Assembly (NCBI GenBank): GCA_002753135.1
Contig: PDZV01000024.1
Coordinates: 1 to 59,991, forward strand
DNA length: 59,991 nt
Source of the DNA: Magnetococcales bacterium WMHbinv6
GTDB lineage: Bacteria; Pseudomonadota; Magnetococcia; Magnetococcales; Magnetaquicoccaceae
Direction: 5' to 3'
A model generated the notes under the pieces. That model was given only the letters and a program-made list of their open reading frames with translations. It was not told where the DNA came from and made no database searches. Position numbers and translations under genes: made by a program. Positions 44,737-52,762 of the stretch are shown here, in pieces; the first letter of the stretch is position 1; every line of letters starts with the position of its first letter.

Positions 44737-45800
44737 GATTGAACCTGCGGGGCCAGTTGCCCGGCGGCGTAGCGCCTGGCCATCTCATCGAGCGGCACGG
44801 CGGTCATTTTGCCCGCCCGGCCTGCCGTGCCGAACTGTTCAAAACGCTCCTTGCAGACGCGGTAGGCGGCATCTTCGGCAGGACGCAGATATTTGCGCGG
44901 GTCAAAATTTTTCGGATTTTTGGCAAAATGCTGACGTACCGCAGCGGTCATTGCCAGGCGCAGATCGGTATCGATATTGATTTTGCGTACCCCGAAGCGG
45001 ATGCCGGTGCAGATCTCTTCGACCGGCACGCCATAGGTTTCCGGGATGGCCCCGCCAAATTCGTTGATGGTCGCCAACAGATCCTGCGGTACCGAGGAGG
45101 AGCCGTGCATCACCAGGTGGGTGTTGGGGATACGCTGGTGGATCTCTTTGATGCGCTCGATGGCCAGAATATCACCAGTAGGTTTGCGGCTGAATTTGTA
45201 GGCTCCGTGCGAGGTGCCGATGGCGATGGCCAGGGCATCCACCTGGGTGGCCTGCACGAAGCGGGCGGCCTCTTCCGGGTCGGTCAACAGCCGTTCCCGT
45301 TCCAGTTTGCCTTCGGCCCCGTGTCCGTCCTCTTTGCCAGCCATGCCGCTTTCCAGCGAGCCCAGCACGCCGAGTTCCCCTTCGACCGACACCCCGATGG
45401 CGTGCGCCATCTCTACCACGCGGGCGGTCACCTGCACGTTGTAGTCATAGTTGGCGGCGGTTTTGCCATCTTCGCGCAGGGAGCCATCCATCATCACGCT
45501 GCTGAAACCGCTGCGCATGGCCATCAGGCAGACAGCCGGCGTCTGCCCATGATCCTGGTGCATGACAATGGGAATTTGCGGGTAGACCTCCAGGGCGGCG
45601 AGAATCTGATGGCGCAGGAAGGCTTCACCGGCATAGTCGCGGGCCCCGGCAGAGGCCTGCAGAATGACCGGACTGTCGGTATCGGCAGCCGCGCGCATGA
45701 TCGCCCGCACCTGTTCCATATTATTGACGTTAAACGCGGGGATGCCGTAATCCTGTTCCGCCGCATGATCGAGCAGTTGCCGCATCGAAACCAATGGCAT
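44733..45800 (-). CDS. fba: Class II fructose-1,6-bisphosphate aldolase
   Basis: This 355-residue zinc enzyme cleaves or forms fructose-1,6-bisphosphate in glycolysis, gluconeogenesis or the Calvin cycle. Motifs: [19 protein letters not shown] start, [21 protein letters not shown] (zinc His and catalytic Asp), [38 protein letters not shown] and [10 protein letters not shown], and [11 protein letters not shown]. The length and the long insertion fit the Calvin-type (CbbA-like) branch. AAGGAG precedes ATG 45800. It heads a close-packed minus-strand series leading through the caspase-like, SUMF1, queD, queE and thiE genes. Confidence 0.95.
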   Translation of the reverse strand: MPLVSMRQLLDHAAEQDYGIPAFNVNNMEQVRAIMRAAADTDSPVILQASAGARDYAGEAFLRHQILAALEVYPQIPIVMHQDHGQTPAVCLMAMRSGFSSVMMDGSLREDGKTAANYDYNVQVTARVVEMAHAIGVSVEGELGVLGSLESGMAGKEDGHGAEGKLERERLLTDPEEAARFVQATQVDALAIAIGTSHGAYKFSRKPTGDILAIERIKEIHQRIPNTHLVMHGSSSVPQDLLATINEFGGAIPETYGVPVEEICTGIRFGVRKINIDTDLRLAMTAAVRQHFAKNPKNFDPRKYLRPAEDAAYRVCKERFEQFGTAGRAGKMTAVPLDEMARRYAAGQLAPQVQS

Positions 45801-45860
45801 GTCAAATCTCCTTGAGCGTATTTCGGGCCTCTTCGGGGTGAGCAGCAATACCCCCAGGCG

Positions 45861-45936
45861 AATTTGGACAAAGCCGCCCAAATTGTCAAGTGAAATCCCC
45901 GCACATCCCCTTTTAGCAACGCGAATGTAAGGGGAT
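45861..45936. promoter_or_regulatory. Inverted repeats in the divergent region upstream of fba
   Basis: AATTTGG (45861-45867) and CCAAATT (45878-45884) form a 7-bp inverted repeat, next to a minus-strand TTGACA (45884-45889). ATCCCCTT (45905-45912) and AAGGGGAT (45929-45936) form an 8-bp inverted repeat 16 bases apart. They lie between fba and the divergent gene at 46034, so they are candidate operators. No good -10 box fits the TTGACA. Confidence 0.35.
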
Positions 45937-46033
45937 CATTTTCCGCAGCAAATCGACTCAAGCGAGTTGGCACCAGATATGCTTGCCCACGATGCCGAAA
46001 CGGCCCGCCATCTGCCCCGGCAGGGAGAAGAGA

Positions 46034-46618
46034 ATGCACAGCATACGCCGCATGACAGTTATTTTAAGTCAGGATCATCTCCCGGAGGATGGGGCGCAGC
46101 GGTTGTGCCGGCAGGGGGAGTGGCCGGAGCAGGTGGATCTTTTTTGTCTGGCTGCGGCAACCCGTTTATTGCAGGCCGATTTCAGCGCCTGGCCGCCGGG
46201 TGAGCGGCTTTTTTGTGCCCATAACCATCAGCAGTTGGCGGCAGAGCCACCGCCGCCGGGTTCGCCCTTTGTGGCGGCGGGGTTGGCCTCTCTGGGGCGT
46301 TTGATTCGTGACAGTCAGGTGACGCTTGCGTTGCCTGCAGCCCGTTGGCCGGAAACGGTGCCGACGGTGGGGGTGAAAGATATTGCCATCATTTTGGGGG
46401 AGGATCGTTGCATGTATTTTGAATCGCTGCGTCTGGCCACCGGCTTGGCCGGTTGCAACCATCAGGTTACCGTGTACACCCCGCTCGAACCGCTGCAACT
46501 GCGCCACCTGGTGCCGGAAGCAGGCTCCTTTTTTGAGGTGTTGTCGGTGATGAGAAGCGAATTCAAGGTTAAAGCGCCGGAACGGGTCACCCGGCACAAT
46601 GTGCTGCTGAGTCTGTGA
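46034..46618 (+). CDS. Unrecognised protein, possible DsrE-like C-terminal half
   Basis: I do not recognise this 194-residue protein with confidence. Its second half (VKDIAIILGEDRCMYFESLR, then ATGLAGCNHQVTVYTP) has the pattern of a DsrE/DsrF-type alpha/beta fold: a strand, a helix with AxxLA, then a G-x-x-VTVY strand. The first half may be a second, diverged copy (MTVILSQDHLPEDGAQRLC...VDLFCLAAATRLLQ). No signal peptide or membrane segment is seen. GGGAG lies before ATG 46034; an internal ATG at 46052 would begin exactly at the first strand. It is divergent from fba and convergent with phoR. Confidence 0.6.
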   Translation: MHSIRRMTVILSQDHLPEDGAQRLCRQGEWPEQVDLFCLAAATRLLQADFSAWPPGERLFCAHNHQQLAAEPPPPGSPFVAAGLASLGRLIRDSQVTLALPAARWPETVPTVGVKDIAIILGEDRCMYFESLRLATGLAGCNHQVTVYTPLEPLQLRHLVPEAGSFFEVLSVMRSEFKVKAPERVTRHNVLLSL

Positions 46619-46661
46619 AGCGAGGGCTGCCCGCCATCGCAAGCTGGCCTGCGCGGATGTA

Positions 46662-48434
46662 TCAGGCCAACTCGGTCGGCAAGGTGAACCAGAAGCAACA
46701 ACCATGCGGCACGACAGCGTGCAAGCCGACCTTGCCGTGCATGCTCTCTACCAGATGTTTGACAATGGTCAGCCCCAACCCCGTTCCTCCCGCCTCCCGG
46801 GAACGGCCTGAATCGATCCGGTAGAAGCGGTTGAAAAGCCGGGGATGGTGCGCAGCCGGAATGCCCGGGCCGTTATCAACCACCTGCAAACAGATCCAAC
46901 CGGGATCGGCAGCGCCCAAGCGCAATATTACCTGACCGGCAAGCGGAACATAGGTGAAAGCGTTGCTGAACAGATTGGTCAACACCTGTTCCAGGGCGGA
47001 AGGGTCCACCAAGAGGCGTAAAGATTCATCAATTTGATTGTCAAACTGGATATTTTTTTCCCGGCATAAAGGGTGCAGAGAGTGGACAATCTGATCGGCC
47101 ATGCTGCGGATTGCGGTTGGTTCCGGCTGAAAGCGCATGTTGCCCGATTCCAGACGAGAGAGATCCAACAGATCGGCGACCAGCTTTGACAGGCGCAACG
47201 ATTGTCGAAAGATACCTTCCAGCAGAAAATGGCTCTGTTCGTCTTCAGCCTCAACATCATCCATCAGGGTTTCTGCATTCAGGCGAATGATACTGACCGG
47301 GGTGCGCAGTTCATGCGATGCGTTGGCGACAAATTCCCGTTGCATCTGTTGCACACGATATTTTTCGGTGATGTCCCGCAGCAGCATGATGCACCCCTGA
47401 TCACTTTTCGTGCAGGCACAACTCACCTGCAACCTTTTCTCTCCGAGGTGGGTCAGGGTGATCTCTTTTTGGCACACATCGCCCAGATAGGGAGGCAGCA
47501 GACCTTGCAGCTGATCTTCCGGCAACAACGTGCTTAAGTGGGTGGCAATCGGGGCCGTATCCAAAGCAAACAGGGTCAAGGCGGCATGGTTGACCAGGGA
47601 GATGTGACCGCTGGCGTCCACCGCCACCACGGCATCAAGAATACCCTCCAGCACGGCACGCAAGCGATCCCGTTCCAGGGCAACCAGGTCCATTGATTGT
47701 TCCAGTTGGGTGAGCATGCAGTTGAAGGAGTCAGCCAGGCCACCGATTTCATCTTTGGCGGCAACCACCAGAGGTTTTCGGGGATGGCCTTCGGCAATTT
47801 TCTGCGCCTGTGCCACCAGTCCCCTGAGCGGTTTGGTGGCCAGGTGGGCGGCGATAAGACTCATGACCACGGCCAGAAGCATGGCCAGCAGAAGAGAACC
47901 GAGGACCAGTTGCCGCAATTGGGTGATTTCCTGTTGCAGATCATGCAGCGGGCGGGCAAGGCGCACGATCAACTGCCGGTCACCCTGAGCAATTTTATAG
48001 GCCATATAGAACAGATCGGCATTGACCGTGCTGGAGTGACGGGTGGCCGTTCCGGTCTGTGCTGTCATGGCGGCGATGACTTCGGGCCGGTGCAGATGAT
48101 TTTCTACCTGCAGCAGATGTTGCCTGTCGATCGATGAATCACCCAGCACCTGACCATGGGTGTTGATGATGGTGACGCGCATTTCCAGAACGGTGCCCAG
48201 TCGCTGGGCCAGATCAGAGTAGCTCTCCTCTGTTCCGCCGGTCGCCATGTTGGTGATCATCAACTCAATCGTGCGCAGCTGACGCAACAAATCCTGGCGA
48301 ATGGCCTCAAATCGGTTGCTCACCAGCAACGTTTCGATGACCACGCCACCGATGCCCAGCGCCAGGCATATGATGAGCATGAAGTAGGCGAACAGTTTGA
48401 ATTGTATGCCAATCCTGGAGGGAAAAATGGTCAT
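46662..48434 (-). CDS. phoR: Phosphate regulon sensor kinase PhoR
   Basis: This 590-residue membrane kinase has two membrane segments (about 11-35 and 175-198) around a periplasmic domain of about 140 residues, then HAMP, a PAS domain (LEGILDAVVAVDASGHISLV), HisKA with His374 in NASHELRTPVSIIRLNAE, and HATPase (LFSNAFTYVPL, VDNGPGIPAAHH, GGTGLGLTIVKHLVE). E. coli PhoR has almost no periplasmic part; the large domain here suggests the longer PhoR type with its own extracytoplasmic input. It follows phoB by 44 bases and ends the Pho operon. ATG 48434 is preferred to a TTG at 48467. Confidence 0.88.
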   Translation of the reverse strand: MTIFPSRIGIQFKLFAYFMLIICLALGIGGVVIETLLVSNRFEAIRQDLLRQLRTIELMITNMATGGTEESYSDLAQRLGTVLEMRVTIINTHGQVLGDSSIDRQHLLQVENHLHRPEVIAAMTAQTGTATRHSSTVNADLFYMAYKIAQGDRQLIVRLARPLHDLQQEITQLRQLVLGSLLLAMLLAVVMSLIAAHLATKPLRGLVAQAQKIAEGHPRKPLVVAAKDEIGGLADSFNCMLTQLEQSMDLVALERDRLRAVLEGILDAVVAVDASGHISLVNHAALTLFALDTAPIATHLSTLLPEDQLQGLLPPYLGDVCQKEITLTHLGEKRLQVSCACTKSDQGCIMLLRDITEKYRVQQMQREFVANASHELRTPVSIIRLNAETLMDDVEAEDEQSHFLLEGIFRQSLRLSKLVADLLDLSRLESGNMRFQPEPTAIRSMADQIVHSLHPLCREKNIQFDNQIDESLRLLVDPSALEQVLTNLFSNAFTYVPLAGQVILRLGAADPGWICLQVVDNGPGIPAAHHPRLFNRFYRIDSGRSREAGGTGLGLTIVKHLVESMHGKVGLHAVVPHGCCFWFTLPTELA

Positions 48435-48478
48435 GCCAGGGTCAGTTCCGCGCGGCGAACGCCGCAACCGGAATCGGT

Positions 48479-49174
48479 TCAGGGTGTCCCTCGCAGGCGA
48501 TAGCCCATGCCATGCAACGTTTCGATATATTCACTCGCTTTACCCAGTTTGTTGCGCAATCGTTTGATGTGGACATCGACAGTACGGGTCTGCACATCGG
48601 AATATATGCCCCAGACATCGTTGAGCAACACATCGCGTGTCTGCAAACGGCCACGACGTTCCAACAAGGTGGTCAACAGTTTCAGTTCGATGGAGGTGAG
48701 TTGCACCTCCTCCTCTTCAACCCAGACCCGAAACGCTTCTGGATCGATACGCAATATTCCGAACTGAATCGATGGCGTGTTCTGTTCGGCAAAATCCTGG
48801 CCAGTACGCCGCAACAAGGCCTGCACTCTCATCAGCAGTTCCCGGATGCTGAAAGGTTTTGCCATATAGTCATCGGCACCCATTTCAAAACCGATCAGCA
48901 GATCGATCTCCTGGCTGCGGGCGGTCAGAATCAGGATACCCATGCTTCTGGTCGCCGGATCGGCGCGAATTCTGCGGCAGATCTCCAGCCCGGTGATGTC
49001 TGGCAGTTGCAGGTCCAGAATCACGAGATCGGGCCTGGGTGTGCGCCCGATCTCGCGCAGGGCCTGGCTGCCGTTGACAGCCTGGCGTACGGCATAATTG
49101 CCCTTGCGCAGATTATAGGCCAGCGCCTTGAGCAGGTCGGCTTCATCCTCCACAATCAACACAGTTCCGGCCAT
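48479..49174 (-). CDS. phoB: Phosphate regulon response regulator PhoB (OmpR family)
   Basis: A 231-residue OmpR/PhoB regulator. The receiver has VEDEADLLKAL and phospho-acceptor Asp54 in VILDLQLPDITGLE, with the Lys motif GADDYMAKPFS. The winged helix includes LTSIELKLLTTLLERRGRL, TRDVLLNDVWG and RTVDVHIKRLRNKLG, the family DNA-recognition helix. PhoB phosphorylated by PhoR activates Pho genes in low phosphate. Position directly downstream of the pst genes, 71 bases after pstB, supports this assignment over other OmpR regulators. Confidence 0.93.
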   Translation of the reverse strand: MAGTVLIVEDEADLLKALAYNLRKGNYAVRQAVNGSQALREIGRTPRPDLVILDLQLPDITGLEICRRIRADPATRSMGILILTARSQEIDLLIGFEMGADDYMAKPFSIRELLMRVQALLRRTGQDFAEQNTPSIQFGILRIDPEAFRVWVEEEEVQLTSIELKLLTTLLERRGRLQTRDVLLNDVWGIYSDVQTRTVDVHIKRLRNKLGKASEYIETLHGMGYRLRGTP

Positions 49175-49245
49175 TCCTCATTCCCAACACAAGTGGTCAT
49201 GCCATATTCTCATTTTTTCCGGCGGGGTAGCCAGAGCGGAGCCGA

Positions 49246-50037
49246 TCATCCGTAGCGGCCCTCGATATAATCGGCGGTTTCGCGCCGGGTCGGGGTGACA
49301 AACATGTCATCGGTTTTGCTGTGTTCCATCACCCGACCCATCAGCATGAAAACGCATTCATCACTGGTTCTTCGTGCCTGGGCCATGTTGTGGGTGACCA
49401 ACAGAATGGAATACTCGCCGCGCAACTCCCAGATCAAATCTTCGACCGCAGCCGTCCCTTTCGGGTCCAGCGCCGAACAGGGTTCATCCATCAGCAAGAC
49501 AGCTGGTTTGACCGGCAGCAGGCGGGCGATGCACAATTTTTGCCGTTCTTCCAGCGACAGGTCGAGCGTTGCCTTGCGTTGCAATTTATCTTTGACTTTA
49601 TCCCAGAGCAACACCCGCCGCAATGCAGCTTCGACAATGCCATCCTCTTCATCGCGATGCAGCTTGCTGCCTGGCGGGCGGTGGATGCGGTGACCAAAGA
49701 TCACGTTGTCATAAATCGAAATGGGCAGGGGATTGGGGCGTTGAAACACCATGCCCACCTGTTTGCGGAGTTGGGCAAGATCCACATCCACGTCGTAGAT
49801 GTTTTTGTCGAGTACATTGATGGCTCCGGTGATGCGCACATATCCCAGCCGTTCATTGATTCGATCGACGCTGCGCAACACCGTGGATTTGCCACAGCCA
49901 CTCGGACCAATCATGGAGGTGATAATACCCTGTTTGATCTCTAAATTGACATCGAACAGAGCCTGAAATTGACCGTACCAAAGGTTGAGACTGACTGTCC
50001 TGATGGCAATGTCTGGTTGGTTTTCCTGAATATTCAT
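49246..50037 (-). CDS. pstB: Phosphate ABC transporter ATPase PstB, copy with degenerate signature
   Basis: A 263-residue PstB-type ATPase energising phosphate import through PstCA. Walker A is GPSGCGKST (Lys50), the Q-loop VFQRPNPLPISIYDNV is intact, Walker B is LLMDEP (Asp184, Glu185), and the H-loop His216 is present in LLVTHNMAQA. The ABC signature, normally LSGGQ, reads LSLEERQ (residues 160-166). It ends in the family-typical TADYIEGRYG. The upstream neighbour is a second PstB with the opposite pattern of defects; together they can form one consensus and one degenerate ATP site. ATP binding and hydrolysis by this subunit would rely on the LSGGQ of the partner. Confidence 0.9.
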   Translation of the reverse strand: MNIQENQPDIAIRTVSLNLWYGQFQALFDVNLEIKQGIITSMIGPSGCGKSTVLRSVDRINERLGYVRITGAINVLDKNIYDVDVDLAQLRKQVGMVFQRPNPLPISIYDNVIFGHRIHRPPGSKLHRDEEDGIVEAALRRVLLWDKVKDKLQRKATLDLSLEERQKLCIARLLPVKPAVLLMDEPCSALDPKGTAAVEDLIWELRGEYSILLVTHNMAQARRTSDECVFMLMGRVMEHSKTDDMFVTPTRRETADYIEGRYG

Positions 50038-50076
50038 GGTGTGATCATGTCCTGTCGGCGGATAGGAAAGGTTGCG

Positions 50077-50850
50077 TCAGCCGAAACGGCCTTCGATATA
50101 GTCATGGGTACGCTGATCGGTCACCTTGCCCGCAAAGAGTGCCCGTGTCTCTCCCACCTCCACGCAACGACCATCGAGAAAAAAGGCCGTGCGATCGGCC
50201 AGGCGATTGGCCTGTTGCACCAGATTGGTCACCAGAATCACCGTCATCTGCTGTTTCAACTCTTTGAGAACATCCTCAATGCGCATGGTGGTGACCGGAT
50301 CGACGGCGATGGAAAATTCATCCAGCATCAATACTTCAGGATCCTGTGACAAGGCTCTGGCGATGGTCAGTCGTTGTTGCTGGCCGCCGGAAAGCAGACT
50401 TCCCAGTGAGGTCAAGCGATCCTTGACTTCGTCCCACAAGGCTGCCCGCCGCAGAGAACGTTCAACAATTTCATCGATCTGGCTTTTGTTGGCGATGCCA
50501 CGCAACCGGGGTGACAAAGCCACATTGTCGTAGATGGAGAGCGGCAAGCCCACCGGTAGCGGGAAGACCACGCCAATTTTGCTCCGCAGGGCGTAGACAT
50601 TGCTCCAGGAGCGGACATCCACTCCGTTAAAGAGTACGCTTCCTTCCACCTGCATGGTGGTACGCATCATGTCCATGCGATTGAGGGCGTTAAGAAAAGA
50701 GGTTTTGCCGCTGTTGGCCGGTCCGATGATGCCGAACACCTCATTGGCTGGTATATCCAGGCTGACTTCCGACAAGGCAGTAAAATTGCCATAGCGAATG
50801 GTCAGATTGCGTATGCTGATTTTGTTGTTCTTGCTGGCTGTGCGATTCAT
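50077..50850 (-). CDS. pstB: Phosphate ABC transporter ATPase PstB, copy with degenerate Q- and H-loops
   Basis: A 257-residue PstB homologue, the second ATPase of the operon. Walker A GPANSGKTS (Lys49) and the signature LSGGQQQRLTIARAL (153-167) are intact. The Q-loop Gln is replaced by Pro97 (GVVFPLPVGLP, normally VFQxPxP), the H-loop His by Asn209 (LVTNLVQQA, normally VTHNMQQA), and the Walker B region reads LMLDEFSIAVDP (normally DEPxSALDP). It ends HDYIEGRFG. The start at ATG 50850 is preferred to an upstream frame extension that overlaps pstA. The losses are expected to reduce hydrolysis at the site this subunit forms with the LSLEE partner. It could instead be a decaying paralogue, but the intact frame argues against this. 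Confidence 0.9.
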   Translation of the reverse strand: MNRTASKNNKISIRNLTIRYGNFTALSEVSLDIPANEVFGIIGPANSGKTSFLNALNRMDMMRTTMQVEGSVLFNGVDVRSWSNVYALRSKIGVVFPLPVGLPLSIYDNVALSPRLRGIANKSQIDEIVERSLRRAALWDEVKDRLTSLGSLLSGGQQQRLTIARALSQDPEVLMLDEFSIAVDPVTTMRIEDVLKELKQQMTVILVTNLVQQANRLADRTAFFLDGRCVEVGETRALFAGKVTDQRTHDYIEGRFG

Positions 50851-50917
50851 GTGCGCGTTGTCCTGTCCTGTTTTGTGTGTGAAAGTTGCCTGAAAGCTGT
50901 CAACTCTCTGTTGCTCA

Positions 50918-51820
50918 TCACCATTTTTTCTTGCTACGCAAATACATGCGTAACCAGATGGAAAAGGCATTCACCACCAGAACGATGCCGAATAATACCA
51001 GGGCAACGCCAAAGGGAATCTCTTCCGGTACACCAGGCACTTGGGTGGAAATGGTGAAAAGATGCAGGGCCAGCGCCATGGTTTGGTCCATGATTCCAGA
51101 AGGAAGGAAGGGAAGAAAAAAGGCAGCACCCGTAAACATGATGGGGGCGGTTTCTCCCGCTGCCCGTGAGACCTGCAAAATGATGCCGGTCAAAATTCCG
51201 GTCAGGGCATTGGGCAGCACCACATGCCAAATGGTTTGCCAACGGGTGGCCCCCATATTCCAACAGGCTTCGCGAAAGGCTTGCGGAACCGATTGCAGGG
51301 ATTCCCAGGAGGCGACAATCACCACCGGCAGAGTCATGACCGCCAAGGTCAGGCTGGCCGCCAGAATGCTGGTGCCGAGGCGAAAAAAGGCGACAAAAGC
51401 CCCCAAGCCAAACAGGGCATGCACAATCGACGGTACACCGGCCAGATTGATGGTTGCCAGGTTGATCACCCGGGTCAACCAGTGGTCTTGCGGGGCATAT
51501 TCACTGAGGTAGATGGCGGCAGCCACCCCCAGCGGCACGGAAGCCAACAGCGAGATGGCCACCAGCCAAACCGTACCCAGCAAAGCGGGAAAAATACCGC
51601 CGGCGGTCATGCCGTTGCTGGGAAAGGTGGTCAAAAACTGCCATGAGATGGCCGGGCTCCCCTTTTGGAGCAGGGTGAGAATGATTAAAGCAACGGGAAT
51701 GACCAGCGTAACGGCCATCAGCCCCAAGACAATTTTGACCAGTTTTTGTACCTGGGCATTTTTGAGGTTGATCGGTTCCGCCTGAAAGCGAACACTGTGC
51801 GTGCCTGATACAGAATTCAT
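50918..51820 (-). CDS. pstA: Phosphate ABC transporter permease PstA
   Basis: A 300-residue inner-membrane permease, with about six membrane segments and the binding-protein-dependent transport signature in the EAA loop: REACWNMGATRWQTIWHVVLP. The downstream conserved RAAGETAPIMFTG is typical of PstA. The N-terminus is cytoplasmic and short. ATG 51820 has GAGG at a suitable distance; a GTG at 51832 overlapping the end of pstC is possible. It pairs with PstC to form the phosphate channel. Confidence 0.93.
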   Translation of the reverse strand: MNSVSGTHSVRFQAEPINLKNAQVQKLVKIVLGLMAVTLVIPVALIILTLLQKGSPAISWQFLTTFPSNGMTAGGIFPALLGTVWLVAISLLASVPLGVAAAIYLSEYAPQDHWLTRVINLATINLAGVPSIVHALFGLGAFVAFFRLGTSILAASLTLAVMTLPVVIVASWESLQSVPQAFREACWNMGATRWQTIWHVVLPNALTGILTGIILQVSRAAGETAPIMFTGAAFFLPFLPSGIMDQTMALALHLFTISTQVPGVPEEIPFGVALVLFGIVLVVNAFSIWLRMYLRSKKKW

Positions 51821-51828
51821 GGAAGACC

Positions 51829-52761
51829 TCACTGATTCTTGATGCCACGCACGATAAAATCGGCGGTCATATTGATGATGAAGGTGATGGTGAACAAAAA
51901 GATCCCGATGGCAAACAGAGCCTGATAGTGATCAGAACCGACCGGCGTCTCCCCCAGTTCGGCGGCAATGGTTGCGGTGAGGGCGCGGATGGAGTCAAAC
52001 ACGGAACCAGGGATGGTCAAAGCGTGCCCACTGGCCATCAAAACCGCCATGGTTTCACCAAAGGCACGGCCAACGCCCAGCAATGCGGCAGACAACAAGC
52101 CGTTTTTGGCGGCTGGCAAGATCACTTTGTAGACCACCTGCCATTTGGTTGCCCCCAACGCTTCTGCCGCCTCCCGGTAGGTGTCCGGTACCGCTTTGAA
52201 GGCATCTTCGGCAATCGAAGTGATGATCGGGGCGGCCATCAAGCCCAGAATGATGCCGGCGTTGAGGACATTGAGACCAATGGGTACATCAAAACTTTCG
52301 ATAATCAGCGGGTTCATGATCATCAGGCCGATGAAGCCCCAGACCACCGAAGGAATGGCTGCCAACATTTCGATGATGACTTTCAACCACTCTCTGGTTC
52401 TTCCCTGGGCAAATTCGGCAATATAGATGGCTGCCCCAAAGGAAAACGGCAGGGCGATGGCCATGGAAATGACCGTCACGGCGGCTGTTCCTGCCACCAT
52501 GGCCAGGGTGCCGTAGGTGGCCTGTGTGGCAGAGGTGGGCCGCCATTTTGGCGAGAGAAAAAATTCGGCCCAGTCCATTTGCTGTATGATGAAGCCGGCC
52601 CCCTCTTTGAACACAAAGATGAAGATGCCGATCACAAAGACAATCGCCGAGATGCCGCAGACAAACATGGCAGATTGAAAAAATTTATCCACATACCAAT
52701 CCTGGTTGCGAATATCGCCGGCGGCATTGCCAGTCGGGGAGAGATCAGAGCGCGTGTTCAT
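51829..52761 (-). CDS. pstC: Phosphate ABC transporter permease PstC
   Basis: A 310-residue permease with a membrane segment at about 28-52 and five more in the transport domain. The EAA loop is YREAAEALGATKWQVVYKVI, followed by GVGRAFGETMAVLMASG, characteristic of PstC. IPSVVWGFIGL is another family motif. Its start codon comes one base after the stop of the PhoU-like gene (TGAGATG), so translation is coupled. It stops 8 bases before pstA. Confidence 0.93.
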   Translation of the reverse strand: MNTRSDLSPTGNAAGDIRNQDWYVDKFFQSAMFVCGISAIVFVIGIFIFVFKEGAGFIIQQMDWAEFFLSPKWRPTSATQATYGTLAMVAGTAAVTVISMAIALPFSFGAAIYIAEFAQGRTREWLKVIIEMLAAIPSVVWGFIGLMIMNPLIIESFDVPIGLNVLNAGIILGLMAAPIITSIAEDAFKAVPDTYREAAEALGATKWQVVYKVILPAAKNGLLSAALLGVGRAFGETMAVLMASGHALTIPGSVFDSIRALTATIAAELGETPVGSDHYQALFAIGIFLFTITFIINMTADFIVRGIKNQ

Positions 52762-52762
52762 C

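Noticed and set aside
46645-46669. TGGCCTG/CAGGCCA inverted repeat between the convergent genes at 46618 and 46662
   Set aside because: 7-bp arms but no T-tract, and one arm lies within the end of phoR; not enough to call a terminator.
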